Position numbers and translations under genes: made by a program
In this document: positions 47,690 through 55,995 of the stretch, one piece after another
How the letters are laid out: every line of letters begins with the position of its first letter
Position numbering within the stretch: position 1 is the first letter of the stretch
NCBI GenBank assembly: GCA_030525985.1
Contig: JAUNDR010000001.1
Span: 30,660-91,900 of the forward strand
Length of the DNA: 61,241 nucleotides
Origin: Slackia sp.
Lineage (GTDB): Bacteria > Actinomycetota > Coriobacteriia > Coriobacteriales > Eggerthellaceae
Reading direction: 5' to 3'
Notes under the pieces: generated by a model
Told to the model about the DNA's origin: nothing
What the model saw: only the letters and a program-made list of their open reading frames with translations
Database searches by the model: none

Positions 47690-47710
47690 CTTGCACCGCA
47701 AGGACTCAAG
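47690..47710. promoter_or_regulatory. HAIR-type HspR operator upstream of dnaK
   Basis: The sequence CTTGCAC-N7-ACTCAAG matches the HspR consensus CTTGAGT-N7-ACTCAAG perfectly in one half and 4 of 7 in the other, with exactly the required 7-base spacer. It lies about 12-32 bases downstream of the predicted start site, where bound HspR would act as a roadblock. Confidence 0.8.
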
Positions 47711-47728
47711 CCTTTCGGTACGACTGCC

Positions 47729-47757
47729 AATATAAAATCTGAGTATTCTATTGTCAA
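47729..47757 (-). promoter_or_regulatory. Promoter of the dnaK operon
   Basis: On the minus strand TTGACA (47757-47752) and TATATT (47734-47729) are separated by exactly 17 bp, a near-consensus housekeeping-sigma promoter in a distinctly A/T-rich segment. It is the strongest promoter visible in the window. The transcript leader would be about 220 nt. Confidence 0.85.
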
Positions 47758-47770
47758 CTTATCTCACAAG
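47750..47770. promoter_or_regulatory. Imperfect inverted repeat over the dnaK -35 element
   Basis: ATTGTCA-N7-TCACAAG has the HAIR spacing and agrees with its own mirror at five of seven positions, covering the TTGACA hexamer. It could be a second, weaker HspR site or another regulator's operator. Confidence 0.35.
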
Positions 47771-48363
47771 ATATTCCGCACGTTACTTAATTGTCATATT
47801 AGACGGAAACCTGAGCAACATAAGCGACGGCGGGCGATAGGACGCGGTCGCACGTGCAATCCGGCAAACAAGAAAACCGGATACGCCTGCGTACTGGAAG
47901 CCGATATCCGACGAAGCGAGAGGCAGACGAACCAGAAGGCGCTCGACGTGGCGAAAAGCGCATACAAAAGGCCTTCCAAAGGCCCCTTGCACAAAAACCA
48001 TTCCCCCAGGCCAATTTTTCCCAGCTGTGCCACTATTTTCGCCACGAAGACGCATGCAAAACGCTAGCGACTCGCATTAGAGAAGCGTTTCCCCAGGTCG
48101 TTGAAACCAATCCTTGCGAATCGAAAGGACGCCCGTGGTACAACCGCCAAAAACAGGCATTCGAAGCCTATGCTTTGTAAAAAAACGAAACAGCAAGCCC
48201 TTGCGCCCGCTCTGATGAAAGGTCCTTCGGAATCGGCCGAAGCGATTACGCCCGTCACCTAAAAGCACGCGAACCGGAAGACCGCATATATAGAAAGCGA
48301 AATTCGGGACCGGGAGCAAATTCCGTATGCAATAAAAACGCTCATCGCTTCATCTTTGCAAAA
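47771..48363. other. Gene-poor, lower-GC gap between dnaK promoter and tyrosine phosphatase
   Basis: About 590 bp near 50 percent GC. Several overlapping frames of 60-110 codons exist on both strands, for example 47854-48180 plus and 47794-48045 minus, the latter with a hydrophobic run (GLLYALFATSSAFWFVC), but none has a ribosome site or recognisable domain. It could be a gene remnant or a spacer acquired by transfer. Confidence 0.4.
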
Positions 48364-48399
48364 GAAGCACGGTAATCGACTTCTCGATTACCGTGCTTC
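48364..48399 (-). terminator. Terminator of the tyrosine phosphatase gene
   Basis: A perfect 16-bp stem (GAAGCACGGTAATCGA / TCGATTACCGTGCTTC) with a 4-base loop, followed on the minus strand by TTTTGC, immediately behind the gene. Confidence 0.92.
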
Positions 48400-48407
48400 A
48401 CCTGCAT

Positions 48408-49115
48408 CTATTCCCCCGCCATCCAACGCTCGACCGACCCATAACGCGCTTCGATGGCGTCGACGAACACGTCGAGATATTCCGGGCGCGCTTCGAACAT
48501 GGCGGCGAGCACCTCCACGGCATCGGGCGGCATGAGCCCCGCATAATGCGCCAAATCACGCCTGTTCATTGCGGCGTTGCATTCGTTGGTCGCAAGATAA
48601 TCGGCATATACGTCTTGGCGTGCCACGCCGCATGCCAGCTGGACGCTTGCGCATACCACACCCACGCGGTCCTTGCCGTTCGCGCAATGGACGAGCGCGG
48701 GGCGCCCCTCGCGAAGGATGGCGGCGGCGATATCGCGCACGGCATCGGCATGGTCGGCCATGACGCCGTAAAGGAACAGCATGCGCTCGCCGGGAAGGCC
48801 GTACGCCGCCTTCACGTGGCGCGACTTCGTCTCCTGCGTACGCGCGGCGTCGTCCTGCAAATCGACCGGGCACACGCGCACCTCGAATGCTTCGCAAACG
48901 GCTGCAGGTTCGGGGTTCGCGATGCGTTCCGCTTCTTTTCGCAGGTCGTAGACGACCTCGATCCCAAGCGCGCGCAAAACCGCCACGTCGTCGGAATTCG
49001 CATCGGTCAGAGCGCGCGAGCGGAAAAGCGCCGGACGGCCGTCGCCGCCATCGAGGCCGACGCACGCGCGCAGGCCGAATTTCTCATGCTGGACGGCGAA
49101 GGAATCCGTGGTCAT
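48408..49115 (-). CDS. Tyrosine-protein phosphatase (Y_phosphatase3 family)
   Basis: 235 residues. The active-site loop CX5R is HCANGKDRVG (Cys144, Arg150), the form found in PtpB-like and IphP-like bacterial phosphatases. The N-terminal FRSRALTDANSDDVAVLRAL and VVYDLRKEAE are also typical. It dephosphorylates phosphotyrosine and possibly phosphoinositides. No signal peptide. Single gene between two gaps. Confidence 0.9.
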   Translation of the reverse strand: MTTDSFAVQHEKFGLRACVGLDGGDGRPALFRSRALTDANSDDVAVLRALGIEVVYDLRKEAERIANPEPAAVCEAFEVRVCPVDLQDDAARTQETKSRHVKAAYGLPGERMLFLYGVMADHADAVRDIAAAILREGRPALVHCANGKDRVGVVCASVQLACGVARQDVYADYLATNECNAAMNRRDLAHYAGLMPPDAVEVLAAMFEARPEYLDVFVDAIEARYGSVERWMAGE

Positions 49116-49285
49116 AAACGCTCACCTGACTTTCGACGAATATTGAAAGGAAGACGAAAACGCCGACGAAGGCGGCGAAATCCGCCGGACGGACAGACCG
49201 CCGACGCGAGCCCCGAACCGAAGCACGGCGCCCCGCTCGGCAAACGGGAGAACGCGGGCAGAACCGCCGCGCAACAAACGCCCCC

Positions 49286-50875
49286 CTACGAAGAGCCGTT
49301 CCCCTCCTGTCCGAGCAGGAGCGCCATCATCTCCTGGCGATCGTGGACGCCGAGTTTCGCATAGATATGCGCCACGTGGGTTTTCACCGTATTGCCCGAA
49401 AGCACCAGGTCCTCCTGGATGCCCGCGCGCGTGCGGCCGCGCGCCATGCAGGCGAACACCTCCCGTTCGCGCGGAGACAGACCGTATTCATCGGCCACTT
49501 CGTCGCATCGTCGGGCGATCATCGCGTGCAGGCATGCCGTGGCATCGGCGGAATCGGAAGCGTGCGATTCGCCGTCGCTTGCCGGCACCGCAACGGCAGG
49601 GCCTTCCTCGACGCTCTCGGCGGAAAGTTCGCCGGGCCCGTCCGACGAAACGCCGCGACGCCAATTCACGCGCATCGCGAACACCACCACGGCATACGCC
49701 GCCAGCAGCACCAATGTGGTATCGATCACCGTGGCATGGCTCATGAGCACCACCCACGCGATCGAAACGCCCGCATACACCGCGCAGGCGAACCCCACCA
49801 CGCGATACGACGGCACGTCGAGCGCATCGAGCGCCGCGATGACCACGCACCAGAACAAAAGATGCGCGAACAATTCGTCGAGCTGCACCACGATGCTCAA
49901 GACTGCGGCGAAAGAGCTTTCGGCATCGACATGCAGCGCCATGGCGAACATGCCCGCAAGCGTCACCAGAATGGCGGGCTGGAAACGTGTGGAAACGGGG
50001 CGCTCTTGCATGCCGATCAGCGCGAAGCGCCCGAACAGCACGAGACAAACCCCCGCAAGGGCAAGGCTTGCCGCCCATGCGATGGACTCCGAAATGCCCG
50101 TGTGGGTGTCGCCCCACATTCCGAGGAAACTCATGGCGCGCACCACGGCGAGAAGAATGGCGGCCACCGTTGCGACGGCCATAAGGTCGCGGCGATCCGA
50201 GCGGTCCATCGACACCATGCGCGGACGGCTGGGAATACCGAATTCGGTATGCGTGCGCGATCCGCGCTCCTCGATGCCCGGGTCGACCCAGGGATGGGCC
50301 TCCACCTGGCGCCGCGCCGCGACGCGGGCCGCCTCGAACACGAGCGCCGACACGAGCGGCAAGACGACGGCAACGCCCACCTGCACGCCCGAATCGAGGG
50401 AAGATCCGAATGCTTCGAGCAGAACGAGCTTCGCGAACAGGGCGCCCACAATGCTCCATACGGCGCACGAAAACAGCTGCGTGCGGGCAAGCAGCATGTT
50501 GTACCGGGCCACAAGCCAGAAATAGCCGATGCCGGAAACGCAAAGGCCGAACGCCGCAAGCGCGGCGGAATCGAAGAGGTCTTGGCGATACGCCAGGCCG
50601 AAGCAAGCCGTGCCGGCCGCGGCCATGAGCGGCAGCACCGTCACGAACAGCTTGTTGCCGCGGCGCATGCCATGGGGAAACGCCGCGAAAAGCAGGCTCG
50701 TAACCAAGATGCCCGCCAAAAAGAACGTGCGGGGATTCGTCCAATCCTGCATGCCGTCGGCAGCGGGCATGAATCCCATCGTATGCCCCATCAACGTGCA
50801 CCACACCAAATTCAGGCACGATCCGAGCGCGCACAGCAAAACGCACGCATTCGTTTTCGTTTTCAAAACGTCCAT
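49286..50875 (-). CDS. Membrane-embedded LuxR-family transcriptional regulator (left arm)
   Basis: 529 residues. About twelve hydrophobic segments fill residues 5-420 (for example NACVLLCALGSCLNLVWCTL, FFLAGILVTSLLFAAFPHG), then a disordered linker and a C-terminal LuxR helix-turn-helix: YGLSPREREVFACMARGRTR ... GNTVKTHVAHIYAKLGV. No histidine kinase or receiver is present, so the membrane part is presumed to sense directly. The start ATG at 50875 follows AAGGGGG; a GTG two codons upstream is possible. Divergent from the triheme protein gene at 51286. Its closest relative in the window is the regulator at 59628. Confidence 0.9.
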   Translation of the reverse strand: MDVLKTKTNACVLLCALGSCLNLVWCTLMGHTMGFMPAADGMQDWTNPRTFFLAGILVTSLLFAAFPHGMRRGNKLFVTVLPLMAAAGTACFGLAYRQDLFDSAALAAFGLCVSGIGYFWLVARYNMLLARTQLFSCAVWSIVGALFAKLVLLEAFGSSLDSGVQVGVAVVLPLVSALVFEAARVAARRQVEAHPWVDPGIEERGSRTHTEFGIPSRPRMVSMDRSDRRDLMAVATVAAILLAVVRAMSFLGMWGDTHTGISESIAWAASLALAGVCLVLFGRFALIGMQERPVSTRFQPAILVTLAGMFAMALHVDAESSFAAVLSIVVQLDELFAHLLFWCVVIAALDALDVPSYRVVGFACAVYAGVSIAWVVLMSHATVIDTTLVLLAAYAVVVFAMRVNWRRGVSSDGPGELSAESVEEGPAVAVPASDGESHASDSADATACLHAMIARRCDEVADEYGLSPREREVFACMARGRTRAGIQEDLVLSGNTVKTHVAHIYAKLGVHDRQEMMALLLGQEGNGSS

Positions 50876-51285
50876 GCGCACCCCCTTGCTTCCCCTGCGG
50901 CAACGGACATTCCGTTTGATTCTATCCCAAAATCACGCGAAAGAGACAAGAAGGCGCACGTGCCGAACATACGGCGCGCCGAGCAGGCGCCGTGACGCGA
51001 CGCGACGCCGCAACGAAGGGCCTTTTCGCTCCTCACCCTTTTGGGCGATGCTTTTGACCTGGTCTTTTGAAAATCGTATTTCGCGGCGATATCCACGTTC
51101 GAACGCGAAGGCTAACCTGGCTTTTATACGCGCGCACAGGAAAAAGCCGGGCAGCCCTCCGATTCATGCCCCGCCTTTCCCGTGCGCGTTTTCGTCTCGC
51201 CGAAGAGGAAAGGAGGAAGCGGCGGCGATGCGGAAACCTCGGCGGGCAATGCCCGTCGCACCATCACACGACACAAGGGGGACTT
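50876..51285. other. Divergent regulatory region of the left cytochrome arm
   Basis: About 410 bp between a membrane LuxR regulator and the first triheme gene. A possible plus-strand promoter is listed separately. Direct TTTTG repeats occur around 51040-51070; no clear LuxR-box palindrome was found. Confidence 0.45.
51054..51082 (+). promoter_or_regulatory. Candidate promoter of the left triheme/molybdopterin pair
   Basis: TTGACC and TATTTC separated by 17 bp, leaving a leader of about 200 nt. The -10 is weak, which would fit activation by the divergent LuxR regulator. Confidence 0.35.
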
Positions 51286-53082
51286 ATGTCTATCAAGAGC
51301 AGAATCGCAATCGCCACGGTAGGCCTGGCGTGCGCGTTTTGCTGCGTAGCGGGATGCGCTCCGCAGCAGCAAGCGGAACAGGAGCCCGCAAGCGCGCCGT
51401 CCGCGAACCAGGAAGCAGCCGAAGAAAGCACCGTCACGCCCGAGCAGCAGAAGGTCATCGACGGCGAAGAAGGCATCACCAACGCCGACATCAACGAAGA
51501 TGCCTATCCCGGCAAGGAATACCTCGACGGCCTGCACGACCGCTGGGAGGCCATCGGCGAAGAGCATGCGCCCGAAATCCGCACCCTGCCTAACGGCCAG
51601 ATGGTGCAGCGCACGCCGACCGAATACGAAGTGAACCCCGACGCCTGGCAGATCCAGGCGGGTTCGAACTCCTATAACACCTACTGGCTCGGAGCCGACG
51701 ATCGCGGATGCGAATCGTGCCACGCCGACCTGGACGCCCTGCTGAAGAACCTGCCCTACGAGCATCCCGTGGCATGGAACGACGCCCTGGGCAACGAGAC
51801 CACCGTGCAGCAGTGCCTGTTCTGCCACTCCTATGCGCCCGGCTACATCGCCAAGCAGTACGAGTTCGGCACCTTGATGCACGGCATCCACTACAGCGGT
51901 CCCGGCAAGGGCAAGTTCGACGGCGAATACGACGGCAGCTGCATGTCGTGCCACAACGGCACCGAGAACGGCGAAGGCCTGCAGCTGTGGGACCTCACGA
52001 AATACGAGCGCCTCTGGGGCATCAACAAGGTTGAAAACGTCCAGGGCGATTTCACCATCGACCAGGAGATGACGCAGAGCCAAGACGAGGTGTTCTCCTA
52101 CGACTGGATGCATGCCTACTATGACAACATGCGCCACGGCGCGGGCGTCAACGGCCTGAACCTCGAAATGCCGCAGAGCCTGTTCGACAACTGGGAGATC
52201 ACGATCGACGGCAACGTGCCCAACCCCTACACCGCCAAGCTTCCCGACCTGATCGCCGAAGCCGAAGAGGCCGGCGTCATCGTGAACAAGACCTCCAAGA
52301 TGGTCTGCAACTGGAACCCCGTGGGCGGCGGCGGCGTGACCAACACCGAAATCACCGGCATCCCGGTGAGCTGGCTGGTCGAAAAGGCCGGCGGCTATCT
52401 GGACGACACCACGGGCGTGCGCGTCATGCGCGCCGACGGCAGCTCCAAGCGCGCCTTCCCGAAGGATAAGCTCGACGACAACGAGGCCCTGCTCGTCTAC
52501 AAGATCGGCGGCGAGTATCTCGACGCCACGCGCGGCTATCCCTGCACCAACTGGGTCGAAGGCGTCGACGCCCAGATCAACTCCAAGCAGGTGGCCAGCT
52601 ACAACGTGACCAACGAAGACATCGACTACACCGACAAGTGGGCCGGCAACCCCAACGCCTGGCAGAATGAGGCGGGAGACATGATGAACAAGCCCAACGC
52701 CACCATCCTCGGCGTGCCCGACGGCCTGCTCATCCAGAACGGCCAGCCCTACACCTTCAACGGCTACGTTGACGGCTACGACCAGAAGATCGCGAGCGTC
52801 GAATTCTCCATGGACCAGGGCGAAACCTGGACCAAGTACGACCTGGCCGACACCGACGTGAACAAGATGATCTGGTGGAACTTCACCTGGACGCCCGAGA
52901 AGGAAGGCGCTTACTGCCTGACCGTGCGCGCGACCACCGAAGACGGCCTGACCAGCTACGAAACCCAGACGGTCATGATCAATGCGAAAGACGTCATGCC
53001 GACGCCCGATCAGACCACCGTGCTTGAAACGGCAAGCCTCGTTCCTGCGGATGCCGCCGCAGACGGCGCGGAAGAAGAATAG
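51286..53082 (+). CDS. Triheme cytochrome c lipoprotein with sulfite-oxidase-like molybdopterin domain (left arm)
   Basis: 598 residues. Lipoprotein signal ending CCVAGC (lipidated Cys24), then a disordered linker. Three haem-c motifs: CESCH (142-146), CLFCH (177-181), CMSCH (219-223), with extra histidines (His199, His202) as possible distal ligands. From about 300 on comes a SUOX-fold molybdopterin domain (FDNWEITIDGNVPNPYTAKL), with Cys341 in SKMVCNWNPVGGGG at the position expected for the molybdenum ligand, and a C-terminal Ig-like dimerisation domain (ASVEFSMDQGETWTKYDLAD). It would face outward, moving electrons between haems and molybdenum. AAGGGGG precedes the ATG. Substrate unknown. 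Confidence 0.88.
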   Translation: MSIKSRIAIATVGLACAFCCVAGCAPQQQAEQEPASAPSANQEAAEESTVTPEQQKVIDGEEGITNADINEDAYPGKEYLDGLHDRWEAIGEEHAPEIRTLPNGQMVQRTPTEYEVNPDAWQIQAGSNSYNTYWLGADDRGCESCHADLDALLKNLPYEHPVAWNDALGNETTVQQCLFCHSYAPGYIAKQYEFGTLMHGIHYSGPGKGKFDGEYDGSCMSCHNGTENGEGLQLWDLTKYERLWGINKVENVQGDFTIDQEMTQSQDEVFSYDWMHAYYDNMRHGAGVNGLNLEMPQSLFDNWEITIDGNVPNPYTAKLPDLIAEAEEAGVIVNKTSKMVCNWNPVGGGGVTNTEITGIPVSWLVEKAGGYLDDTTGVRVMRADGSSKRAFPKDKLDDNEALLVYKIGGEYLDATRGYPCTNWVEGVDAQINSKQVASYNVTNEDIDYTDKWAGNPNAWQNEAGDMMNKPNATILGVPDGLLIQNGQPYTFNGYVDGYDQKIASVEFSMDQGETWTKYDLADTDVNKMIWWNFTWTPEKEGAYCLTVRATTEDGLTSYETQTVMINAKDVMPTPDQTTVLETASLVPADAAADGAEEE

Positions 53083-53091
53083 GAGGCTGAC

Positions 53092-54150
53092 ATGAAATTC
53101 TCGACTCCGAAAAAGATCCTGGCGGGCGCCGCGGGCGTTGCGCTCGTCGCCTCGGGAGCTACGGTGGCGTTCGCCGAGAACGGCCCTCAGGCCGAAGGCC
53201 TCTCCCACGACGTGGACGGCAACACCATCGATTCGCACCGCCTGACCATCGACAAAGACTTCACGCACGTCGCCGACGTGCAGGGCGATTTCACCTTCAA
53301 CCAGGAAGGCGTCACGCCCAACGACGAGCTGTTCAACGTGTTCGGCACGGCACTCACCTCGATGTGCTCGAAGCCTTCCGTCGAGATGCTCGACAACGGA
53401 GAAGGCGTTGCCAACTACTACGTGAACGTGGGCGGCAACATCAAGAAGAACTTCACCGTGAACGTGTCCGAGATGAAAGAAGCGGAAGAGCAGGCGCTTA
53501 TGGGCTGCTCGTGCGCGACGGGCAAACCGTTCGGCCAGGCGGCCGTGGTGGGCGTGCCGCTGGAGTCCATCGTGGGCATGGCCGAGCTTGAAGACGGCGT
53601 GAACACCGTGACGGCCTACGGCGCCGACGGCTTCGGCCAGTCGCTGCCCCTGCAGTATGCCCTCGACAAGAAGGCGATGCTGGTATACCAGGTCAACGGC
53701 CAGGAGCTGAAGTCCACCGACGGTTCCGCCGTGCAGATGTGGCTGCCCGAGACGGTGGCGCGCTATTTCACGCGCGACATCGTGAACATCGAGCTGACCC
53801 GCCAGGCCGAAGAGCCCGCCGTGCAGCAGGTCGATCCGCAGTTCCGCAATAAGATCGACATCCAGAACACCTCCGAAGGCTGCGTGTTCAAAGCCGGCTA
53901 CGACATCACCTTCGAGGGCGTGGCCGACGATTGCGGCTCGCCGATCACCGCGATCGAATTCTCGTTCGACGACGGGGCGACCTGGACGAGCTGCGCCACC
54001 GAGGGCGCAACCGCCGACAAATGGGTGAACTGGCAGTTCACCACCTCGTTCGCAGAGCCCGGCGATTACAACCTGTCCGTACGCGCGAAAACCGCCGACG
54101 GCGTGGTGTCTCCGCTCGAGGCGACGCTGACCTTCGAGGTCATCGAGTAA
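53092..54150 (+). CDS. Exported haem-less SUOX-like molybdopterin protein, short paralogue (left arm)
   Basis: 352 residues. Signal peptide ends near VAFAEN (residue 29). The remainder parallels the C-terminal two-thirds of the upstream triheme protein: VADVQGDFTFNQEGVTPNDE aligns with VENVQGDFTIDQEMTQSQDE there, GCSCATGKPFG (Cys139, Cys141) with the molybdenum-ligand region, and ITAIEFSFDDGATWTS with the dimerisation domain. No CxxCH is present. It probably forms a heterodimer with the haem-bearing partner. RBS AGGAGG 9 bp after that gene. It could bind molybdopterin itself or be a structural subunit. Confidence 0.85.
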   Translation: MKFSTPKKILAGAAGVALVASGATVAFAENGPQAEGLSHDVDGNTIDSHRLTIDKDFTHVADVQGDFTFNQEGVTPNDELFNVFGTALTSMCSKPSVEMLDNGEGVANYYVNVGGNIKKNFTVNVSEMKEAEEQALMGCSCATGKPFGQAAVVGVPLESIVGMAELEDGVNTVTAYGADGFGQSLPLQYALDKKAMLVYQVNGQELKSTDGSAVQMWLPETVARYFTRDIVNIELTRQAEEPAVQQVDPQFRNKIDIQNTSEGCVFKAGYDITFEGVADDCGSPITAIEFSFDDGATWTSCATEGATADKWVNWQFTTSFAEPGDYNLSVRAKTADGVVSPLEATLTFEVIE

Positions 54151-54218
54151 AACGCCTGCGCGTTCGTGAAGGCGCCGAGCATTCGCGGCGCCTTCACCGC
54201 GAAAGGCGGCATATATAA

Positions 54219-54248
54219 GAGAAAGGGAGCCGAAAGGCTCCCTTTCTC
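54219..54248 (+). terminator. Terminator of the left cytochrome arm
   Basis: A perfect 13-bp stem (GAGAAAGGGAGCC / GGCTCCCTTTCTC) with a GAAA tetraloop, 69 bp behind the short paralogue; the tail GTGTCATG is not T-rich, so termination may rely on the very stable hairpin. Confidence 0.65.
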
Positions 54249-54433
54249 GTGTCATGCGACAAACGAACAAAGACGGCTGCATTCAGATGCCGCAGCACCG
54301 ATAAATCCGATACGCGCGAAAACCGCCTCGGCATCGCTGGCGAATCAAGCCGCCTTTTCCGTAAGATATTCATTGCGATTACGCAACTATTTACTACGAT
54401 ACGACGCATCCGCATTCCCGCGAAAGGATCGCC

Positions 54434-54787
54434 ATGCTCTCTATCGCCCAAAGCGCCGATATTCTCGGCATATCCCCCGCTCGCGTAAGAAAACTCGCCA
54501 GCGAAGGAGCACTCGACGGCACTAAAATTGGCCGTGCGTGGGCGCTAAGTGAAGAATCGGTCTACGACAGGCTCTCGAAAAAGCCGAAAGCAGGACGGCC
54601 CGTCCGCACAACGGAAAAGCCGCCCGTAGACGACAGGCTCGCGACACCCAACCTCCATAGCCTCTATCTCGAGTGCAAGCAGGCATTCCGATTCGAGCCT
54701 CCGATTCAAGCCATCGAAGAAGCAAGCAATCGGGAAGAGGCAGGATTTTACATGGCCGTGGCCGACTACTTCTTGCAATGCAAGTAA
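54434..54787 (+). CDS. Excisionase-type helix-turn-helix protein, stand-alone
   Basis: 117 residues. An N-terminal winged helix-turn-helix (LSIAQSADILGISPARVRKL, ASEGALDGTKIGRAWALSEE) is followed by a GRP-containing linker (KPKAGRPVRTTE) and a C-terminal helical part (LYLECKQAFRFEPPIQAIEE). Both the DNA-binding part and the basic GRP tail resemble the C-terminal half of the HicB antitoxin in this window, but no toxin gene is adjacent. RBS AAGGATCGCC. It lies between the two converging cytochrome arms, in lower-GC sequence. Confidence 0.75.
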   Translation: MLSIAQSADILGISPARVRKLASEGALDGTKIGRAWALSEESVYDRLSKKPKAGRPVRTTEKPPVDDRLATPNLHSLYLECKQAFRFEPPIQAIEEASNREEAGFYMAVADYFLQCK

Positions 54788-54863
54788 AGAGAGCTGATTG
54801 CCAAAGGAGTGTATTGATGGACGTGAAAGAAGGCGTCCTCGCCTGAATCGCCGCAACGCAAGC

Positions 54864-54898
54864 GAGGGCGGGGCGTGCCGAATGCGCACCCCGCCCTC
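54864..54898 (-). terminator. Terminator of the right cytochrome arm
   Basis: GAGGGCGGGG and CCCCGCCCTC form a 10-bp stem that extends further inward with one mismatch; the minus-strand tail is CGCTTGCGTT. It lies 47 bp past the nrfD-like stop. Confidence 0.65.
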
Positions 54899-54944
54899 AG
54901 CTGGACGAGTCCGTTGCGACGGCTGGAAGGCCGGCGCAACTTCC

Positions 54945-55991
54945 CTATCCGATCATCTTCATGATGGTGTCGGCCACCACGTCCGCATGGATGCCGGCAG
55001 CAAGCACCAAGAAACGCAGGGCGCAGCCGCCCACGAGCGCGCCGATCGCGCCGACGAGCGTCGGCACATCGACAGAGGCTTCCGCAACCACGCAAGCTCC
55101 CGCATCTGCGCAAACCGACGCATCGGCTTGCGCCGCAGCGGCCGCCACCTCGGCGTTTCCTTCTTTCGCAAGCAAGCCCTTCAGCGCCATGGCGAACGGC
55201 AGCGCCAATCCTGCCAGCGCCACCAGGCCCCAGAACCACACCGCCAGCTGTCCGGACACGAACATGCCGGCCGATGCCGCGGCAGCCGCTCCGACGGGAG
55301 TGCCCGCATCGGCGAGCAGCATGCTGCCCAAAAACGCCGCCAGCACCACAGCCTCGACGGCCACCAGCACCACGACGCACTTCTCCATGAAGCGCTTCGC
55401 ATCCGCACCGATCGCCTCGCGCTTGGCGAGCGCAATCGCAACGACCTCGACCAGCGCCACGCCCGTGTCGAACGCCGACACGGTGAACAGCGCGGGCAGA
55501 AGCATCGTGTTCCAGAACGGAACGTTTTCCGACGCCATGAGCAGCATGCCCGTGTAAAACGCCACGAATGCGCCCAACACGATGCCCGCAACGGCGAATG
55601 CCTTGCGGACGCCCTGCTCGTGCCCGGCATACCAGGAGCATTTCTCCGCAAGCCACGCGCCCGCCTTCGGGGTGGCGAGCACCGCCGAAACACCGAAGGC
55701 CGCGATGGCGCCGAACGCGCCCCATGCGCCATACGTCATCCACGACGTGAAATGGCTGAAGCTCTGCCACATCATCAGACCGCGCACGGGCGTGACGAGC
55801 TCCATCAAAAGCAGCAGCAGACCCGCGATCAAGCTTGCCGCCGCCGCCCACATGGAAACGCATACGATACGCGCGTTGCGCTGCCCGTCCTTCAGATACA
55901 GGATGGCCGCCATGATGAACGCGCCTGCACCCATGCCGCCCAAGAACAGATAGAGCGCGGGCTGCCATCCCCAAACCGATTGCAACTCCAT
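54945..55991 (-). CDS. NrfD/PsrC-type membrane quinol-interacting subunit
   Basis: 348 residues with about eight to nine hydrophobic segments, opening ELQSVWGWQPALYLFLGGMG and VTPVRGLMMWQSFSHFTSWM, both typical of NrfD/DmsC-like subunits; the sequence WxPxLYxFxxGxGAG is the family's quinone-side hallmark. It takes electrons from (or gives them to) the quinone pool and passes them to the ferredoxin subunit encoded just upstream, whose stop codon is 4 bp away. It is the last gene of the four-gene right arm. The start at 55991 has GGAG before it. Confidence 0.87.
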   Translation of the reverse strand: MELQSVWGWQPALYLFLGGMGAGAFIMAAILYLKDGQRNARIVCVSMWAAAASLIAGLLLLLMELVTPVRGLMMWQSFSHFTSWMTYGAWGAFGAIAAFGVSAVLATPKAGAWLAEKCSWYAGHEQGVRKAFAVAGIVLGAFVAFYTGMLLMASENVPFWNTMLLPALFTVSAFDTGVALVEVVAIALAKREAIGADAKRFMEKCVVVLVAVEAVVLAAFLGSMLLADAGTPVGAAAAASAGMFVSGQLAVWFWGLVALAGLALPFAMALKGLLAKEGNAEVAAAAAQADASVCADAGACVVAEASVDVPTLVGAIGALVGGCALRFLVLAAGIHADVVADTIMKMIG

Positions 55992-55995
55992 AGCC

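Noticed and set aside
47854-48180. A 108-codon plus-strand frame in the low-GC gap
   Set aside because: No ribosome site, no domain, Arg/Gln-rich composition and overlapping equally open frames on the other strand.
51124-54282. A 1052-codon minus-strand open frame opposite the left cytochrome pair
   Set aside because: Shadow of two well-supported genes with haem and SUOX motifs; Val/Gly/His-rich and without family resemblance.
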